Origin: Ascaphus truei | Taxonomy: Eukaryota > Chordata > Amphibia > Anura > Ascaphidae | Length of the DNA stretch: 64,000 nt | Direction of reading: 5' to 3' | NCBI GenBank assembly: GCA_036426205.1 | Contig: CM071568.1 | Coordinates: 216,464,761 to 216,528,760, forward strand | Shown here: positions 20,601-32,473 of the stretch, one piece after another | Numbering within the stretch: the first letter of the stretch is position 1 | How the letters are laid out: the number at the start of each line of letters is the position of its first letter | Position numbers and translations under genes: made by a program | Notes under the pieces: generated by a model | The model's database searches: none | Seen by the model: the letters and a program-made list of their open reading frames with translations, nothing else | What the model was told of the DNA's origin: nothing

Positions 20601-20960
20601 TAGTAATAAAGATAAAGATACATGTAGCTCACGAACTTCAAAGACAGAGCCATTACCACCAGACCACTACTCGCCACACAGAATAGAAACGGAAATATTA
20701 TCTACAGATGTAGCAAGACACACCGTCTTTGGTACAAAGAGAAGGCGCGAGATACCACCAACGGTCACACTTTGTGCATCGCGGTCCAGATGTGTGAAGC
20801 CAATGGAATCACAACCCGCGGTTTTGTGGGGTTTGTTTATTTAATCACAATTCAGTATGTGTCCAGCAGATGGCTCACTGAATATCTTTGTCCAAGCCCG
20901 CGGTGAGCCTATTGAAAGGCACAAGAATTTACCAGGTTTTATTTTATACAGTACTTTAAC
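17656..20960. other. No recognised feature
   Basis: The longest stretch without identifiable repeats. A short (TGC)n run lies at 18246-18262. The reading frames at 19328-19814 (up to 156 codons, minus) and 19714-20103 (129 codons, plus) overlap each other and carry no known motif. No splice-consistent exon could be supported. Confidence 0.4.
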
Positions 20961-21305
20961 CAGTGGTGGGATTCCGCCGGTTTGCACCGGTTCGTGCAAA
21001 TCTGTTACTAAAATTTCAAAAGTTTGCCGAACCGGTGCTCAATTCTCCTACCTATGGCAACGGCCGGCGTCTAACAGCATCCTTTCCCTGCATATCTCTT
21101 CTCAAAATGGCCGCGCAGAATCAAATGGCACTGCGTTGCCATGCCAACATCACGTGACGGCCGTTGCTATGGCAACGAGCACCGTTACGCGGCACCATGT
21201 GATGCCACGCAGCCATCTTGAGAAGAGATATGAAGGGAAAAGATGCTGGTAGATGCCGCCGTGAAGGTAAGAACCGGTAATTAAAATGTTTCAATCCCAC
21301 CACTG
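20961..21305. mobile_element. hAT MITE with perfect 8-bp TSD
   Basis: The TIRs CAGTGGTGGGATT and AATCCCACCACTG are exact inverses. The flanking ACTTTAAC is duplicated at 20953-20960 and 21306-21313. The CAG...CTG ends and the 8-bp duplication are diagnostic of hAT. The interior has long sub-terminal inverted sequences (CATATCTCTTCTCAA against TTGAGAAGAGATATG) and several GTTGCYATGGCAACG-type X-box-like palindromes. Non-coding. Confidence 0.93.
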
Positions 21306-21313
21306 ACTTTAAC

Positions 21314-22020
21314 GGATTTCAGTAGAGGCCAATTGTGGAGGTGTAAAATAAATGCTATTTCTGCACTGTAACATAAGATTTTTTTTCAGAGACACCAATA
21401 GGGGGAAAGTTGGAGACAGGTTTGTACAAGACACTATTTTTTTTAAAGGTGATTCAACACCTCCCTCGCTTTGGTGGACTGTACCTGGTTAACTAAGAAT
21501 GACAATTTAACACCCCCCCACGGAGTATTTTGGGATAATGAACCGCACGCTGATGGTAGTTTTCCCTACCAGATTAAGTGGGAATATGGTACCTACTACC
21601 TACTCTAATAATTGCATATTGTGTCTATTTACAAATTATATATACACAATATACTCTCGTGTTTAAACTCTCTATTACTGTATGTTTTGTAGAGGGACAT
21701 TGGTCGAGCGAACACGCTCCTACTGATCAGAGTGACGAGGAGGAGGAGCATGGATGGCCTCCGTGGCAGTTGAAAGGGGACCATGACTTCCCATGGTGGT
21801 AGTAGGAGAGGGACAGCAACTACGAGGGGCCAGGATGGAGACTGGAGATGGTTCACTGATCCCGAGAGTATCGTTGTCTATGTGTTGTACCAAGTGCTGT
21901 TTGCAGAACTGGCAGTGTATCAAGTGTCGACTTTTTTTTTTTACTGCTTCATACAATACTATGCACAAAAAAGGTGGAGTGTGTGACTTTTGGTTTCTTA
22001 TAATACCGCAGCCAGAATTC
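21314..22020. other. No recognised feature
   Basis: AT-rich, then a short G/A-rich part (21730-21860). Several overlapping short frames have no recognisable domain. Confidence 0.35.
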
Positions 22021-22460
22021 CATATCTCACTCCTCCAGTGTGAGGAGATCGTGGTGGAGGAGGAGGCATCATTTACCTCCCGTGTGAAGCCTGACCCCTC
22101 CTCCAGTGTGAGGAGGTGGTGGAGGAGGCGGCACCATTCACCTCCCGCGTGAAGCCTGATGCCTCCTCCAGCTCCGACACGAGGAAGAGGGACCCACCCC
22201 GTCCAGCAGGTCCACCAGTCAAAAAGAGGGCCATGTAGTTTAGAGGGAGGGGGTTAAGTTTTCCAAAAAATATATTTTGCTTGATTAATAAATAATATTT
22301 TTTTCTGTGAAAAACAATGTTGAAGTACTTATGAATATCAAGTCGTAAAAACACATTTTATTGTGCAGTAAACAACAATATCACATGTATACCTTAACTA
22401 CATTATACAACAGTATAACATATATAACGTTGTAATTAAATAACAATAGCCCACTCGCCC
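22021..22460 (+). repeat. Dispersed repeat Y, copy 1 (partner 24110-24400)
   Basis: It contains tandem CCTCCTCCAGTGTGAGGAG-type units (22033-22160). It then has GTAGTTTAGAG, an AT-rich part with TTTTATTGTGCAGTAAACAA and ATAACAATAGCCCACTC, all found again in the same order at 24120-24385. The first part could be the acidic C-terminal tail of a transposon protein (frame ending in KKRAM, stop at 22236), but the family is not recognisable. Confidence 0.45.
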
Positions 22461-23509
22461 CCCTCCCCCACTAACCAACATTAACTACAGCATATTGTAA
22501 TTCTATTCTATATACAGTATTAATCCCCATTTAAATCTACTGAAACCGGCACATACGCAGTTTACAACTACACACAAAAAACAAAAACAGAACAACGTGG
22601 CAGAAGCAGCTGCACCTCGAGCTCTAGAGAGGCTTGCGGTCCATCGCCCCTACCGTGGTGACCATCGCTTGTAAATGTCCACAGTAAGTTTAGTCGGTGA
22701 TATTGTCCAGTTGAGGTGTGGCGATGTTGTGCATTAAAATTGTGTTTCCATATAGTTTAGGGTGAGTCTGGGATGGTGTCAAACTGGACCCTTTTTGTTT
22801 TCTGGAGGGTGGGGTCCGGTACTGCTCCAACGTGTCCATCTGGGCAAATGAGGTGTGTGTTTAAAATAACTCTCAGTTGCAATGTAGTATGTGTTTCTTT
22901 TGTGGTGGAGTTGTTGACAAGTTTTTGTTTGAATTACCATTTGTAGATAGCAACAGATGAGGAAGTGCAGCCTGATGTTCCTGTAATCACAAATGAGTAG
23001 GACTAGTCAGGTAGTGTTCCATACAAAGTGCAATAGAACTGTAAACAGTATAACAACACTGGATCACAATAATCTTTAGTTTGAATGCATATATGTATTC
23101 TACTGTACAGTAAGATATACAAGAATTTACTCTCCAAACCCAGGAAGACCATAACAGCCAGCCCTAATATTATGGGGCGTGTGTTGTTGTGGGAGGGGAG
23201 GCTGGTTGTGGAGAAAGTGAGTTGTTGGGGCGGAGGGTGTTGTTGTGAGGATGGGGAGTGTTGTGGTGAGAGGGGTGGGTGTTCTAGGGAGACGGGTGGG
23301 TGTTGTGGGGGGCATAGTGGCTGGTGGGATGTGTGGTAGGGTGTGTTGTGAGGGGAGTGTGTTTTGGGATGTATTCGTGTAGGTGGGTTGTGGGGAAGGG
23401 GGAATGTTATTTTTTTAATATAAAAATATTTGATCTTTTTTTATAATAATTCTTTTGGGGACATACAATTGTTTGAAGTTTTTTACTTGAATTTTCACTA
23501 TAAAGAAAT
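22461..23509. other. Unrecognised, with G/T-rich low-complexity stretch
   Basis: 23160-23400 is G/T-rich (GTGTGTTGTTGTGGGAGGGG-like), giving spurious frames on both strands. The rest shows no feature. Confidence 0.4.
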
Positions 23510-23835
23510 GTGTTTGTAACTTACCTGTGTATTAGTACTGTAGTAGTCACCAAAAACACCTTAATACGCCTCAGAGTGTTCCTCCCTTTGGCTCTCCTCA
23601 CCAACCTGCTCCTGGCATTGGCTAAGTTAGCCATTTATAAGACCAGGAAGCAGTGTTTGGTGGGGGAAGTCCCAACAAACACCGTGGTCATGTTCCGGGC
23701 GCTGGTGCGCTCCCGTATCCAGGCAGAGTACACATACGCCGAGTCCACTGGGATGGTTTCAGAGTTTGCCTCCAAGTAGGCATCAGACGGGGTGCTCTGC
23801 TCGGTATCCCCCCATTCGGATTTTTTTACATTAAC
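23510..23835 (+). pseudogene. LINE ORF2 C-terminal fragment, Tx1/L1-like (tentative)
   Basis: The frame reads LTNLLLALAKLAIYKTRKQC, then VVMFRALVRSRIQAEYTYAE, then FASK, then a TAG stop at 23777-23779. In the same frame homology-like sequence goes on (ASDGVLCSVSP). The AKLAIYKTRKQ...FRxLVRSRI...EF...W...G.LCS pattern resembles the extreme C-terminus of Tx1-clade LINE ORF2 proteins, where a Trp would sit at the stop position. That is family knowledge from memory, not a search. Upstream parts of the element are not found. It lies between the two copies of repeat Y and could instead be part of that element. Confidence 0.4.
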
Positions 23836-24109
23836 TCTCCTATTTTAGTGCACATTATTTTAATTTCCTGTTGCACTACATATCGGTTTATATTATATTT
23901 TTGTTGATATGGTATTTTTTTCTCACTGTGTCCTTAATGGACCAGTGAGTTACCTGTTGATCTGATTGGCCGGCTTTGCTGGCCAATCATAACTACCAGA
24001 TGATATAGTCCTCCCTTTCAGCCAACATTGTCCAGCCCTACCCTCCTCAGCGACTGCTTGATGCAAAGTTAAAAAAACAAAACAAAACGTGGATTTGGGA
24101 TTAAGCAAA

Positions 24110-24400
24110 CAAAAGGTCAAATCCACCTCCCACGTGAAACCTGAGCCCTCCTCCAGCTTCTACACAAAAAAAGGCGGTCCCTGCCCTAGCCCTGTAGTTT
24201 AGCGAGAGAGGAAGGTTGTGAGTTAAGGGAGATAGTGAGTTAAGGGTGGGTGGGAGTAAAGATTTTTTTAATATATTTTGTTTAATGAAGAAAAGAAGTA
24301 TTGAAACATAATTTATTGTGCAGTTAACAAAACTATAACATACATTAATAACTTAACTAAAACATAACCATAGCCCACTCAACCTCCCCCCTCCACTAAC
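24110..24400 (+). repeat. Dispersed repeat Y, copy 2
   Basis: It shares with 22060-22460 the phrases CACCTCCCACGTGAA, CCTCCTCCAGCT, GTAGTTTAG, TTATTGTGCAGTTAACAA and ATAGCCCACTC in the same order. It is shorter and diverged. Confidence 0.45.
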
Positions 24401-25440
24401 CATGAAATTACTAAACACGCTTTCCACCAGCTTCATTTTTTATTTCCGGGCTTTGTAGGAATACAATGGACAGTTATTTGCAGTGTTCCAGTCTATACGA
24501 TGCCTTACTTGAAGTAATGAAGCTCCCCACCTAGTGATATTGGCTTCCTTTGTGTGATGGGTGGCACAATGATCCCCCAGCTTCTCATGTTTGCACGTTT
24601 TTGATCTGTGCCAGTATTGAAAAGTGTAGGATGCCAATTGTACTGGTTATCGGATACTTTCAAGGTCAATAGTTGCATCTTTGCATCGGCTACTGTGCTG
24701 TTATTTTAGGGAATCTTTCCGTTAGAAATGAACAATATCGGAAACTTGCTATTACAGTATTAGTTGTTCAACCCCCTGTCCTCCCTTCCCCCCACTGCAT
24801 TGTGTTTCAGAGCACAGAACCACGGCAGAAGCCAATTGGTACCTCAAGCACCACCTTACGGACCTGCGGTCAGACCTGCCACTGATCGGGCACAGGTACC
24901 TGAGCAGAAGCAGAGACTGAACCTAATGGACAAAAAAAGTTGGCCTTGTGTTACAGAGGATGGAGCATTTGGCGAGGTGCATGGATGGTCTCTAGTCGCA
25001 TGTGAATAAAATGCTGCAAGAGAGACTACGTCATCTAGAGAAAGCCTCTTTCCCACTCCCCCCATGTGCCTCTGAGCAATACTCAGATAGTGGGAAGCCC
25101 ATACAGCCTGTACATACCATCCTGCTCATTTAACGATAATGACATTGTGCCTATGACCCCCCCCCCCATGCCACTAAGACTGTCCAGCATGAATGTGGAA
25201 TACCAGAGCAATTACCTGTGCCTGTTTTCCAAACCACACCTGTGCAACTAAACTACAGAGGCGTAAACGCACTTGTATCCCAGTCAGTGGGGATCCAGTA
25301 GATGACATCGTTCTTCCCATGATGCACAGGCAAACTGTGGAAAAATATGCTACATGCTGCAGGCGACAGCCACATCGATTTTCCCAATTAATGTTTCAAC
25401 ATCATGTGTGTAAGAGATGTGTGCAGAGGTACATATAATG
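24401..25440. other. No recognised feature
   Basis: Only short frames (up to 81 codons) without motifs. There is a poly-C run at 25158-25167. Confidence 0.4.
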
Positions 25441-26210
25441 GAGACCGATTTGGGTGAAATGATATCTTGGCTTTATTGAGCCTGTTCCTTTATCCAGGCA
25501 AAACACACAAAAACAACAAAATAACAAACCCCTATCCCCTTGTAAGGGCTAACTTACTTCCCCAGACCCTATCTGCAGGACTGGTGGGATATTCCCATTA
25601 CCAGCCTATCACCCCAAAGTCTCAGGAAGTACCTTAAGCAGGCGGCCCTCCATGTAAGTCTCTGGTAGGTTCCTGGGTCCTATGTGTCCAGGAAATATAG
25701 GTCTCTAGTTTTTTGGATGTCTTGATCTCAGCACAGCCTTTGTGCTCAAGACAGTGTCTGTGTGCAGGCTTCTCTGCTCTCCTTCTGTCAGCCCAAATGA
25801 GAGCTAAGGAATCTCTCTCCTGTATCTCAGATGAGGCTTTTTACAGAGCTCTCATTAGTCCACATGGAGACTAGTTAATTGAGTGGCTGGATTCTCAGAA
25901 CTCTGAGGTTTCTTTATTTAAACAGGTCCTTGTTACAATGTGCCTTTTCAACTTTATGCCACGTGGGCCAGAAATGTGAACTTTGATGGCTCCTGTGGTA
26001 AGAAGGCTTCAACCAACAATTTGATGAGAACTATTTTAGATGCCCTTGGGATGCAGTAGAAATACACTACTGCAGAATTTAAGAACATCAAAGACACAAT
26101 TAATGGACTATTATGGTATCTGTGCGGACTGTGTACTGAAGTAATCCAGTGACCGAAACTAATGAAAACATGATTAAAGAAAAATAAATACAGTTTAATG
26201 TTTAATTATG
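25441..26210 (-). other. Possible LTR-derived sequence
   Basis: The minus strand has CTCAATAAAGCC (complement of 25470-25481), an LTR-type polyadenylation context like that of the neighbouring solo LTR. No paired ends or target duplication were found, so the call is weak. Confidence 0.2.
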
Positions 26211-26247
26211 TCAGGGGGTGCAACTCAGTACTGTTCGAGTGGCGTAG

Positions 26248-27110
26248 TGTCACAGGAGACCAGTACTTTTACACCGAAAACACTGGGATCAGGTTGTTGA
26301 ATAAAATGAGGTTTATTCTGGCATGCCAGTAGACAAAACAAAGATGCACAAAACAAGATACAATACCAACTGGGGGCCTGGGGAGTAGACTCTAGCCTCG
26401 CTAGGTGCAGGGGCCTGCTTCAGGAAGGCTTGCCCTGTCCACTTGTCGTCCAGGATATCAGAGTGCTGATCACACAGCAGCCCCTCTGACATGTATCTCC
26501 AGCTGGTCACAAACAAGATCCAAACTCCTTCCCAGAATGTCTCTGATAGTCTCTAAGGCAGTCTCTCTCATGTGCTGATCAGCAGTGCCTCTTATATAGC
26601 CCTCTGTTGCTATCCTTTACATGGGACAGGGGATGCTGGCCAATCAGAGCAGACCTGATTGACCACTCTTTCCCACTCATCAAATGTTTTTAACACCTCC
26701 ACGCACCAAGCCTTTGTGTCAATCCACATTTCGCTGCAGGAACCTCAGCTGATTAAATCACAGAGTCCCCTCAATAGAAATGTACACATGCAAATCACAT
26801 TACTGTCTGCTATCTTAGAAATAAGTACATACAGTCACATAATCCAATTACACTTTACAGGACTGACTCCCAAATTACATCACAGAACATTGTTGATTCA
26901 CTAAAATGGGGAATTGCATTTACAGGGAATAAAGTGCTTTGGAGTACCTTCTTACATACATAGTGCATTACACATTCCCTGTTCTCCCTCAGATATTAAA
27001 GTACATTTGGCCGAAATAAGCCTTACATAGGTGGCCAAGTTACATGGATTTAGGCCCAGCTAGCTGGGCTTCACCCCAGTTTTGTGATGTCAGCTACCCC
27101 TACCGTCACA
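26248..27110 (-). mobile_element. Solo LTR with 5-bp TSD
   Basis: On the minus strand it starts TGTGACGGTAGGGG and ends TCTCCTGTGACA, i.e. TG...CA ends with the inverted pair TGTGACRG/CYTGTGACA-type termini. The flanking CGTAG is duplicated (26243-26247 and 27111-27115). An AATAAA lies about 60 bp from its 3' end (minus strand, near 26308). There is no internal coding region, so recombination between two LTRs is inferred. A 5-bp duplication fits Ty3/gypsy or an endogenous retrovirus; the sequence alone does not decide. Confidence 0.85.
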
Positions 27111-27307
27111 CGTAGTTTGGGTGTACTATTTTTTAATGAAGCCATTGTTTTAAATCTTGTGTTGCAGAAGCTGAATGTTTCTCAACACCAACACCTTCGT
27201 GTAGAAACTACACCCAGCGGCACAGAACATCACTATTGAATAATTAAGATAACAACTGCCTTTTTGGCATATCCTTGCATTGTAGCTCCTGCACACATAC
27301 ACATTAA

Positions 27308-27632
27308 GGCCTCGGGCATGGTGCTGAGGCGTGCTGGTGCTTACCAGTGAGCCCCTGCAGCCGCAATGAGAGCGGCTTTAGTAGGGGCTCGCCTACGCTT
27401 CTGCAAGCGTGCGGAAGCGTAGGTCTTATACAAAATTTAGATTTGGTGCTCGCCGGAGCGCAGGGCCGGTCACGTGAGCGGTTCGCCCAATGTGGGCGAA
27501 CCAGCTCCGTGACGTCACTGGCCCGCCCCCGACACGCCCCCGGACGGCGCGCGGTCTAAGGCCAGGGAAAGCACCCGCTTTCCCTCAGCCTAAGCGCGCC
27601 TCAGCAAGCAATCAGGAACCATGGACGCAGCC
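27308..27632. mobile_element. PIF/Harbinger-type MITE, TAA TSD
   Basis: The left end GGCCTCGGGCATGG and right end CCATGGACGCAGCC are imperfect inverses, flanked by TAA on both sides (27305-27307 and 27633-27635). It is CpG-rich with a TCACGTGAGCGGTTCGCCCA block. Relatives lie at 30646-30949, 39151-39481, 49096-49425 and 52679-53068. TWA duplications are typical of PIF/Harbinger. Confidence 0.8.
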
Positions 27633-27635
27633 TAA

Positions 27636-28500
27636 AGCAGCAAAACTTGAACAATCCTATGTGGGTTTTTTTTTTTTAATAAATCAGTTCTGCAGTATTA
27701 CACAATACTATCTGCATTTTTCTTTTTTAACAACTATTGCCATTTTTTATGATTTTGCTACAGCAAACCATTTAGAAAGTCATATCCACTTCCTCTTTTG
27801 AAACGGGCTCTGAAACACACCTTTTTTGAACTCTGCCTGTTGGCAACAAAGTATCGCAAACAGATCTGTTGCTGTGTTCCAAACAGCAGACTATTACTCT
27901 GGAGCACCAAACGATTGCCAGCTTAGGTAAGAATGTAGAATTATATTTTGTCACATGCTTTACATATAAAAATAAGAAAAATAAAAAAAGGTGGCGGGAA
28001 TGCTGCTTTAATTCGATTAAACACACACCGTGTGCATTCCACCCAGTAGCTGTAATTGAATGAAGCACATACTGTATGCATTGCATTAATTTGGCTTATA
28101 CCTGTACCACACATGCGCACAAATTCAATGGAACACATGAAGTATAAATAGAGCGAGGATGCACCGACAAAGCAGCACAGTGTTTAATTAATGCATCTAT
28201 TTCTTCTTGATTATGTTATAGGTAAAACTATACAAGAGACAGGCAGGGCATTCTGGTGGAAGAAGATTGCATTATTTTTCCCAAGTCTTTGTTATCTATG
28301 TTATTGTATAAAGCAATACATATTTTCTTAAATCTTATACCTTTGTATAGTACAATACATGTTTCTATAATTTACTTTAATCATTTATAAAGACTCTGTT
28401 ATCTGAAGCTTCCCAGCATTGAAAGAGAGTGTATGGGAATAAGGGGTTACACAGAACCGTAGAAAACTTGCATTACTGTAGCAATAGCCTTTGAATACTG
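27636..28500. other. No recognised feature
   Basis: AT-rich. Frames at 27772-28138 are short and overlap on both strands. Confidence 0.4.
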
Positions 28501-29230
28501 TGCATTGAATGTACTGTACTGCTCAGTAGCACTCCTCTGTGAAACTTATATGCTTATATATATGTTGTGGGTATTTTGGGGTTCAATATGAGCTTGTAGG
28601 TGTTCTGTATGTTTTATAATTCTTGTTCAGCTAGTCTTAGCTGATTGGAGGGTGGCAACCTCCTACCTAATTGAAGCTCACTCCCTCCCACATTTAAATG
28701 GTTAAAAGCTCACTCCATGGCATCTCCCACTCTCAGGGGAACTTGCCTGCTTACAGTGTGATTGTGACAAATCTATTACAGAGTGCTTTTCCTGGTAATG
28801 TACAGGTTAATAAAAGCTTCAATCAGACTTAGAACTTTTGCAACTAATATTGACAGATTTACTATAAATCATTTTTCCTGGCAATGCACAGGTTATTAAG
28901 AATCTATATTAGTGTTAGGGACCCTTGAAATGTGGTCTGCCGTTCAGTTGGCTCAAGGGCTTACAACAATTTGGCCAAAATGTTAAACTAAAAGACCATT
29001 TTATTTATTTGTTATTTATACATGTATATTTAGGCACTGTACCGTGTATAAGTTTTTCTGGATGTGCACTGAGCTTTGTCTGTGTTTTATGTTATGTCTC
29101 TGGTTTTAAATATATATATTGCCATGCTCAGTTGCACTCCTCTGTGACACTTATATGCTTATATATATGTTGTGGGTATTTTGGGGGTTCAATATGAGCT
29201 TGTAGGTGTTCTGTACTGTATGTTTTACTG
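28501..29230 (+). repeat. Dispersed repeat with terminal direct repeats
   Basis: 28531-28616 and 29130-29225 are near-identical direct repeats (CACTCCTCTGTGA, then TATGCTTATATATATGTTGT, then GGTTCAATATGAGCTTGTAG). Between them lies the segment related to 2528-2805. The arrangement, about 600 bp between direct repeats, resembles a very short LTR-type or tandemly duplicated element. No coding capacity. Confidence 0.4.
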
Positions 29231-30640
29231 TAGGTTAAAGACACAATAGCAGCATCTATCATTACTGCAAAGTACTACTGCAGCCGCAAAACACCATTTG
29301 CCAGCAGTGGCTCAGCCGCTCACGGGGCCGCTACAAGTGTGGAAATACTGGGGAATTGCATTTGGTTTCACATCGTCCACGGGAACAGCAAGTCTTGCCA
29401 CTGTACATTTGTAGTCCTTGTAGGTATACTTCTTATCCAGTAATTTTCCATTGAAACATGCACAGCATGCAATCTGGATCTGAAAGCACTAGAAGTAATA
29501 AAAGTAACATCCATATGAAGGATTGCAAATAGAAAAATGTACGTCACCTTGAAAATATGCATTACTGTTAAAGTCTAAAGTCCAAGGACAAAATAAGTGG
29601 CATTTTTGAGTTCTTGGCTAATTGATTATATTTTAATGTATAAATTGTAATTCCTGTCCAATGACTAACTACATCCTATGCATTACAATGTCTGGTGCTG
29701 TTTCTCAACCAGGGTGCTGTTCTCTGTCAAGGGTGCTGCAGCCCAGGTGGTATAAAGGCTTAATGTGCCTAGCCTTTGATTTTACCTCACCCAAAAATTG
29801 GAGCCAACACAGTTTTCAGTAGAAGTAAAATTAGGTAACAGATTTGTTGTTATTTAACATCATTATGTAAAAAAACGTCCACCAGCCGCTAGCTGTATGC
29901 CAAAAGAACCCATGCGTTCTGCAACTAGTATAGGGAAGAGTCGTAATAGCCCTATCTAGACTGGCCTCCTCCGGCCCGCTTGGGAATGCTTCACTCTCAG
30001 TACCGCCGTGGCTGCATAGGCCCAGCCGCACAGTTGATGCCTAGCTTCTTCCACCTGACTTGGGCACGGGCCAGCCCGCCTGACCGCAGAGTCGGCGTCT
30101 CCAGCCTGCCCAATCTCTTCCGTGGACTTAACCAAAGGCCTGACCGTATGATCGGTGCCTTCTTAGCATATTTCTGGCACAATAAGATTGCTGGCGTGAC
30201 GATTCCGTGATAGCACCCATTATGGTCACATAATGGGGACGAACACCCAACCGAAATTGTGGTGTTGCGCTCTGACGGTTTATTGCCTGGAGGGCTGCAT
30301 GATGTTATTGATAAACACGTCTCTTTTCAAGAGATGATGAATCCACTGATGGCTTCAGTTTTTTCCATGCCCGCTCAGCTGGTGACCCCTTTGCATGCTA
30401 ATCTTGGGATAATCTCTGACCAAATTATGACTGTACTATTCCATAAAGCCTTTAGCCGGGCACAGCCTGTCCGCATGGTATGCTTGATAACATAATTCTT
30501 AGCGAGGTTTATTTTAATCTCTGAATTTTCAGAAAAAAGGCTACACCTGCTAGTGTGCAACCTACTTTTGCGCAGGACATCCGTGCGTGCTTTAAGGTCA
30601 GTAGGAATGTAATGAGTTATTCAATACCATCTGCCTTACC
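29231..30640. other. Unrecognised, possibly the 3' remainder of the DIRS-like element
   Basis: 29870-30490 has a different base composition (GC-richer) from 29231-29860 and adjoins the DIRS-like fragment beyond a Harbinger MITE. No tyrosine-recombinase motif could be read. Confidence 0.3.
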
Positions 30641-30645
30641 CCTTA

Positions 30646-30949
30646 GGCTGCAGCGGAGGCGTGCAGAGGCTGGGAAGTGAACCGCGTGAATCGGGTGCTT
30701 TCCCTGGCTATGGTGGACAGGCCGTGGGGGGCGTTCCTAGGGGTGTCACGGAGCTGGTTCGCCCTGGGCGAACCGCTCACGTGACCGTCCTGTCGCGCCA
30801 AGAAATCAGTTTCAACTGATTTCTTGTGCAACGAGTGCCCCCTCCCGTTTCCGCACGCATGCCGCATGGACTTGATCACTGCCTTAAGGCAATCTGATCG
30901 CTCAGCGTGCGGACGCCACCGCACGGTCTGCGGCACCATGGCCCTAGCC
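30646..30949. mobile_element. PIF/Harbinger-type MITE, TTA TSD, inverse orientation
   Basis: The left end GGCTGCAGCGG and right end CATGGCCCTAGCC are flanked by TTA (30643-30645 and 30950-30952). The interior has the complement of the GGTTCGCCC/CACGTGA block seen at 27308-27632. It abuts the DIRS-like fragment, into which it probably inserted. Confidence 0.75.
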
Positions 30950-30952
30950 TTA

Positions 30953-31800
30953 TTGTTGCGGCTTCCTTGAAAGGTCGCCATTGCCACAATGCATTATGTG
31001 TTTTCCACATGTGTGGGGCTAGGCATTTTCAGACCATAATCCCTCTGCGCTATCTGCCAAAGGTGATTTGGAAAGGTTAGACCCTTTGCCTGCGTGTCTG
31101 ATTCCGTTTGCCTGAAAGCTATCTTATTAAAGCGGGACAGCGCATCTGCCATTTTGTTCAGCCTGCCTGGGGCATGTTTTCCCTTAACGTTCATGTTCTT
31201 TTTCCATGCACGGGAGGACCAGCCTGCAAAATAATCTCATCACTAGTGGTGATGTTGCGTATAGGTCGTTGACTGCAATGGGAACCCCTAGGTTGTCTGA
31301 CCCGAATAGGATGTGTTTGCTGCCAGGCTTGCTAGCTCATAATTCTACTGCGACAATCATGGGGAATAGTTCTAGGCAAGCCATGCGTTTGGTTAGACCT
31401 GCCTCCGTCAACTCTGGTGGCCACGGCTTGGCGCACAGCCCAAGCTGTGTCAGCAAATAACTGCAGCTCATGATTTGTTTCACTGTCCTCTACCCACAAC
31501 CTTTTACCATTGAACAGGCTGAGGGACACTTGCCATACTTTTAGGTCTGCCTTTAACTACCCTGTAATTTAGATGTGGTGTTGGGTCTTTTTATCTCTCT
31601 GCAGTAGCCTTTTCTAAGCTATGGTTAAAGATTCTGCCCATGGTTATAACTACAGGTGAAACTCAGACAACCCAGCAGTGACTGCATCTCTTTCAGGGTC
31701 ACTTTCCTTGCCTCCCTGAACGGACATAGGCCAGCTCTTAGCTTCATGACTTTATCTATTGACAAGCGTGGTTCCTTAGCCACCGTGTCAATCTCAATAC
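30953..31800 (-). pseudogene. DIRS-like retrotransposon fragment (RT end and RNase H)
   Basis: Broken frames on the minus strand give, from right to left: DTVAKEPRLSIDKVMKLRA and FREARKVTLKEMQSLLGCLS (about 31800-31660), the RT-thumb signature of DIRS-group elements; NHELQLFADTA (about 31475-31440), the RNase H start; HILFGSDNLGVPIAVND (about 31315-31265); and GKHAPGRLNKMADALSRFNK (about 31185-31125), then FPNHLWQIA. These blocks match DIRS1-type RT/RNase H by family knowledge. At least two frameshifts and several stops are present, and the RT active site and recombinase are missing. Copia/gypsy origin is less likely because of the KVTLKEMQSL and ADALSR spacing. Confidence 0.7.
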
Positions 31801-32465
31801 TCAGACATTACACTGTTTCTGCGGTTAATCTTATGTGATTGGGACCCCTTGCTCTTGCATGAGACCATCAAATCCACACCTTGGACCTTATGGGAGTGAC
31901 AACCTGATCCTACTGCCTCTGCCTTTGCTGACTGCTCAGTTTGGGGAGGTGTGGTGTAAGTAAATATCTGGAGTGGATGTTGATTAAAAAGATGAGTATG
32001 ATGTGTAAAGGTTAATCTGGAGTGTATAAGAAGAGGGTGGGTGAGTGTGGTGTGTGTGTGTGTGCTTGTGAAAAGGAGGGCAAGTGTGTTCCAAGAAGTG
32101 TTTAAGCAAAAAGTGGACAAGTGAAATCTGAAGAGCAGGGGTCCCCTGAGATTGAAAAAAAAATCTCTTCTTCAAAAAAGGTTGAGAACAACTGTTCCAG
32201 TGGAAAGCTCATGTTTTCCACCAGCATATTTTGATGACATTTCCATTACTGGCTTTAATGACGGCCTCTCCAGAAACCTTAATTAAGTCTCATGCATTAT
32301 TTTATTATTATATATTTAATAAATTATTAAAGGTTAGAAATGCAAAAATAAAATATTCTTGGGGTTCGAGGGTATCTCACAACACGACCGTCATAAATAA
32401 GACATTCCAGACTCTACTGGTACTGCCAAGGGAAGTAAAAACAAACAAGTGTCATCAGTACAAGT
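31801..32465. other. No recognised feature
   Basis: It contains a TGTGTGTG/TGTG-rich stretch (32035-32066) and AT-rich DNA. No element ends found. Confidence 0.35.
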
Positions 32466-32473
32466 GTTTAAGT

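Noticed and set aside
20961..21252. 131-codon frame
   Set aside because: It lies mostly inside a hAT MITE with defined TIRs and TSD.
30375..30560. Tyrosine recombinase of the DIRS-like element
   Set aside because: No catalytic Arg/His/Tyr pattern could be identified, so it is left unassigned.
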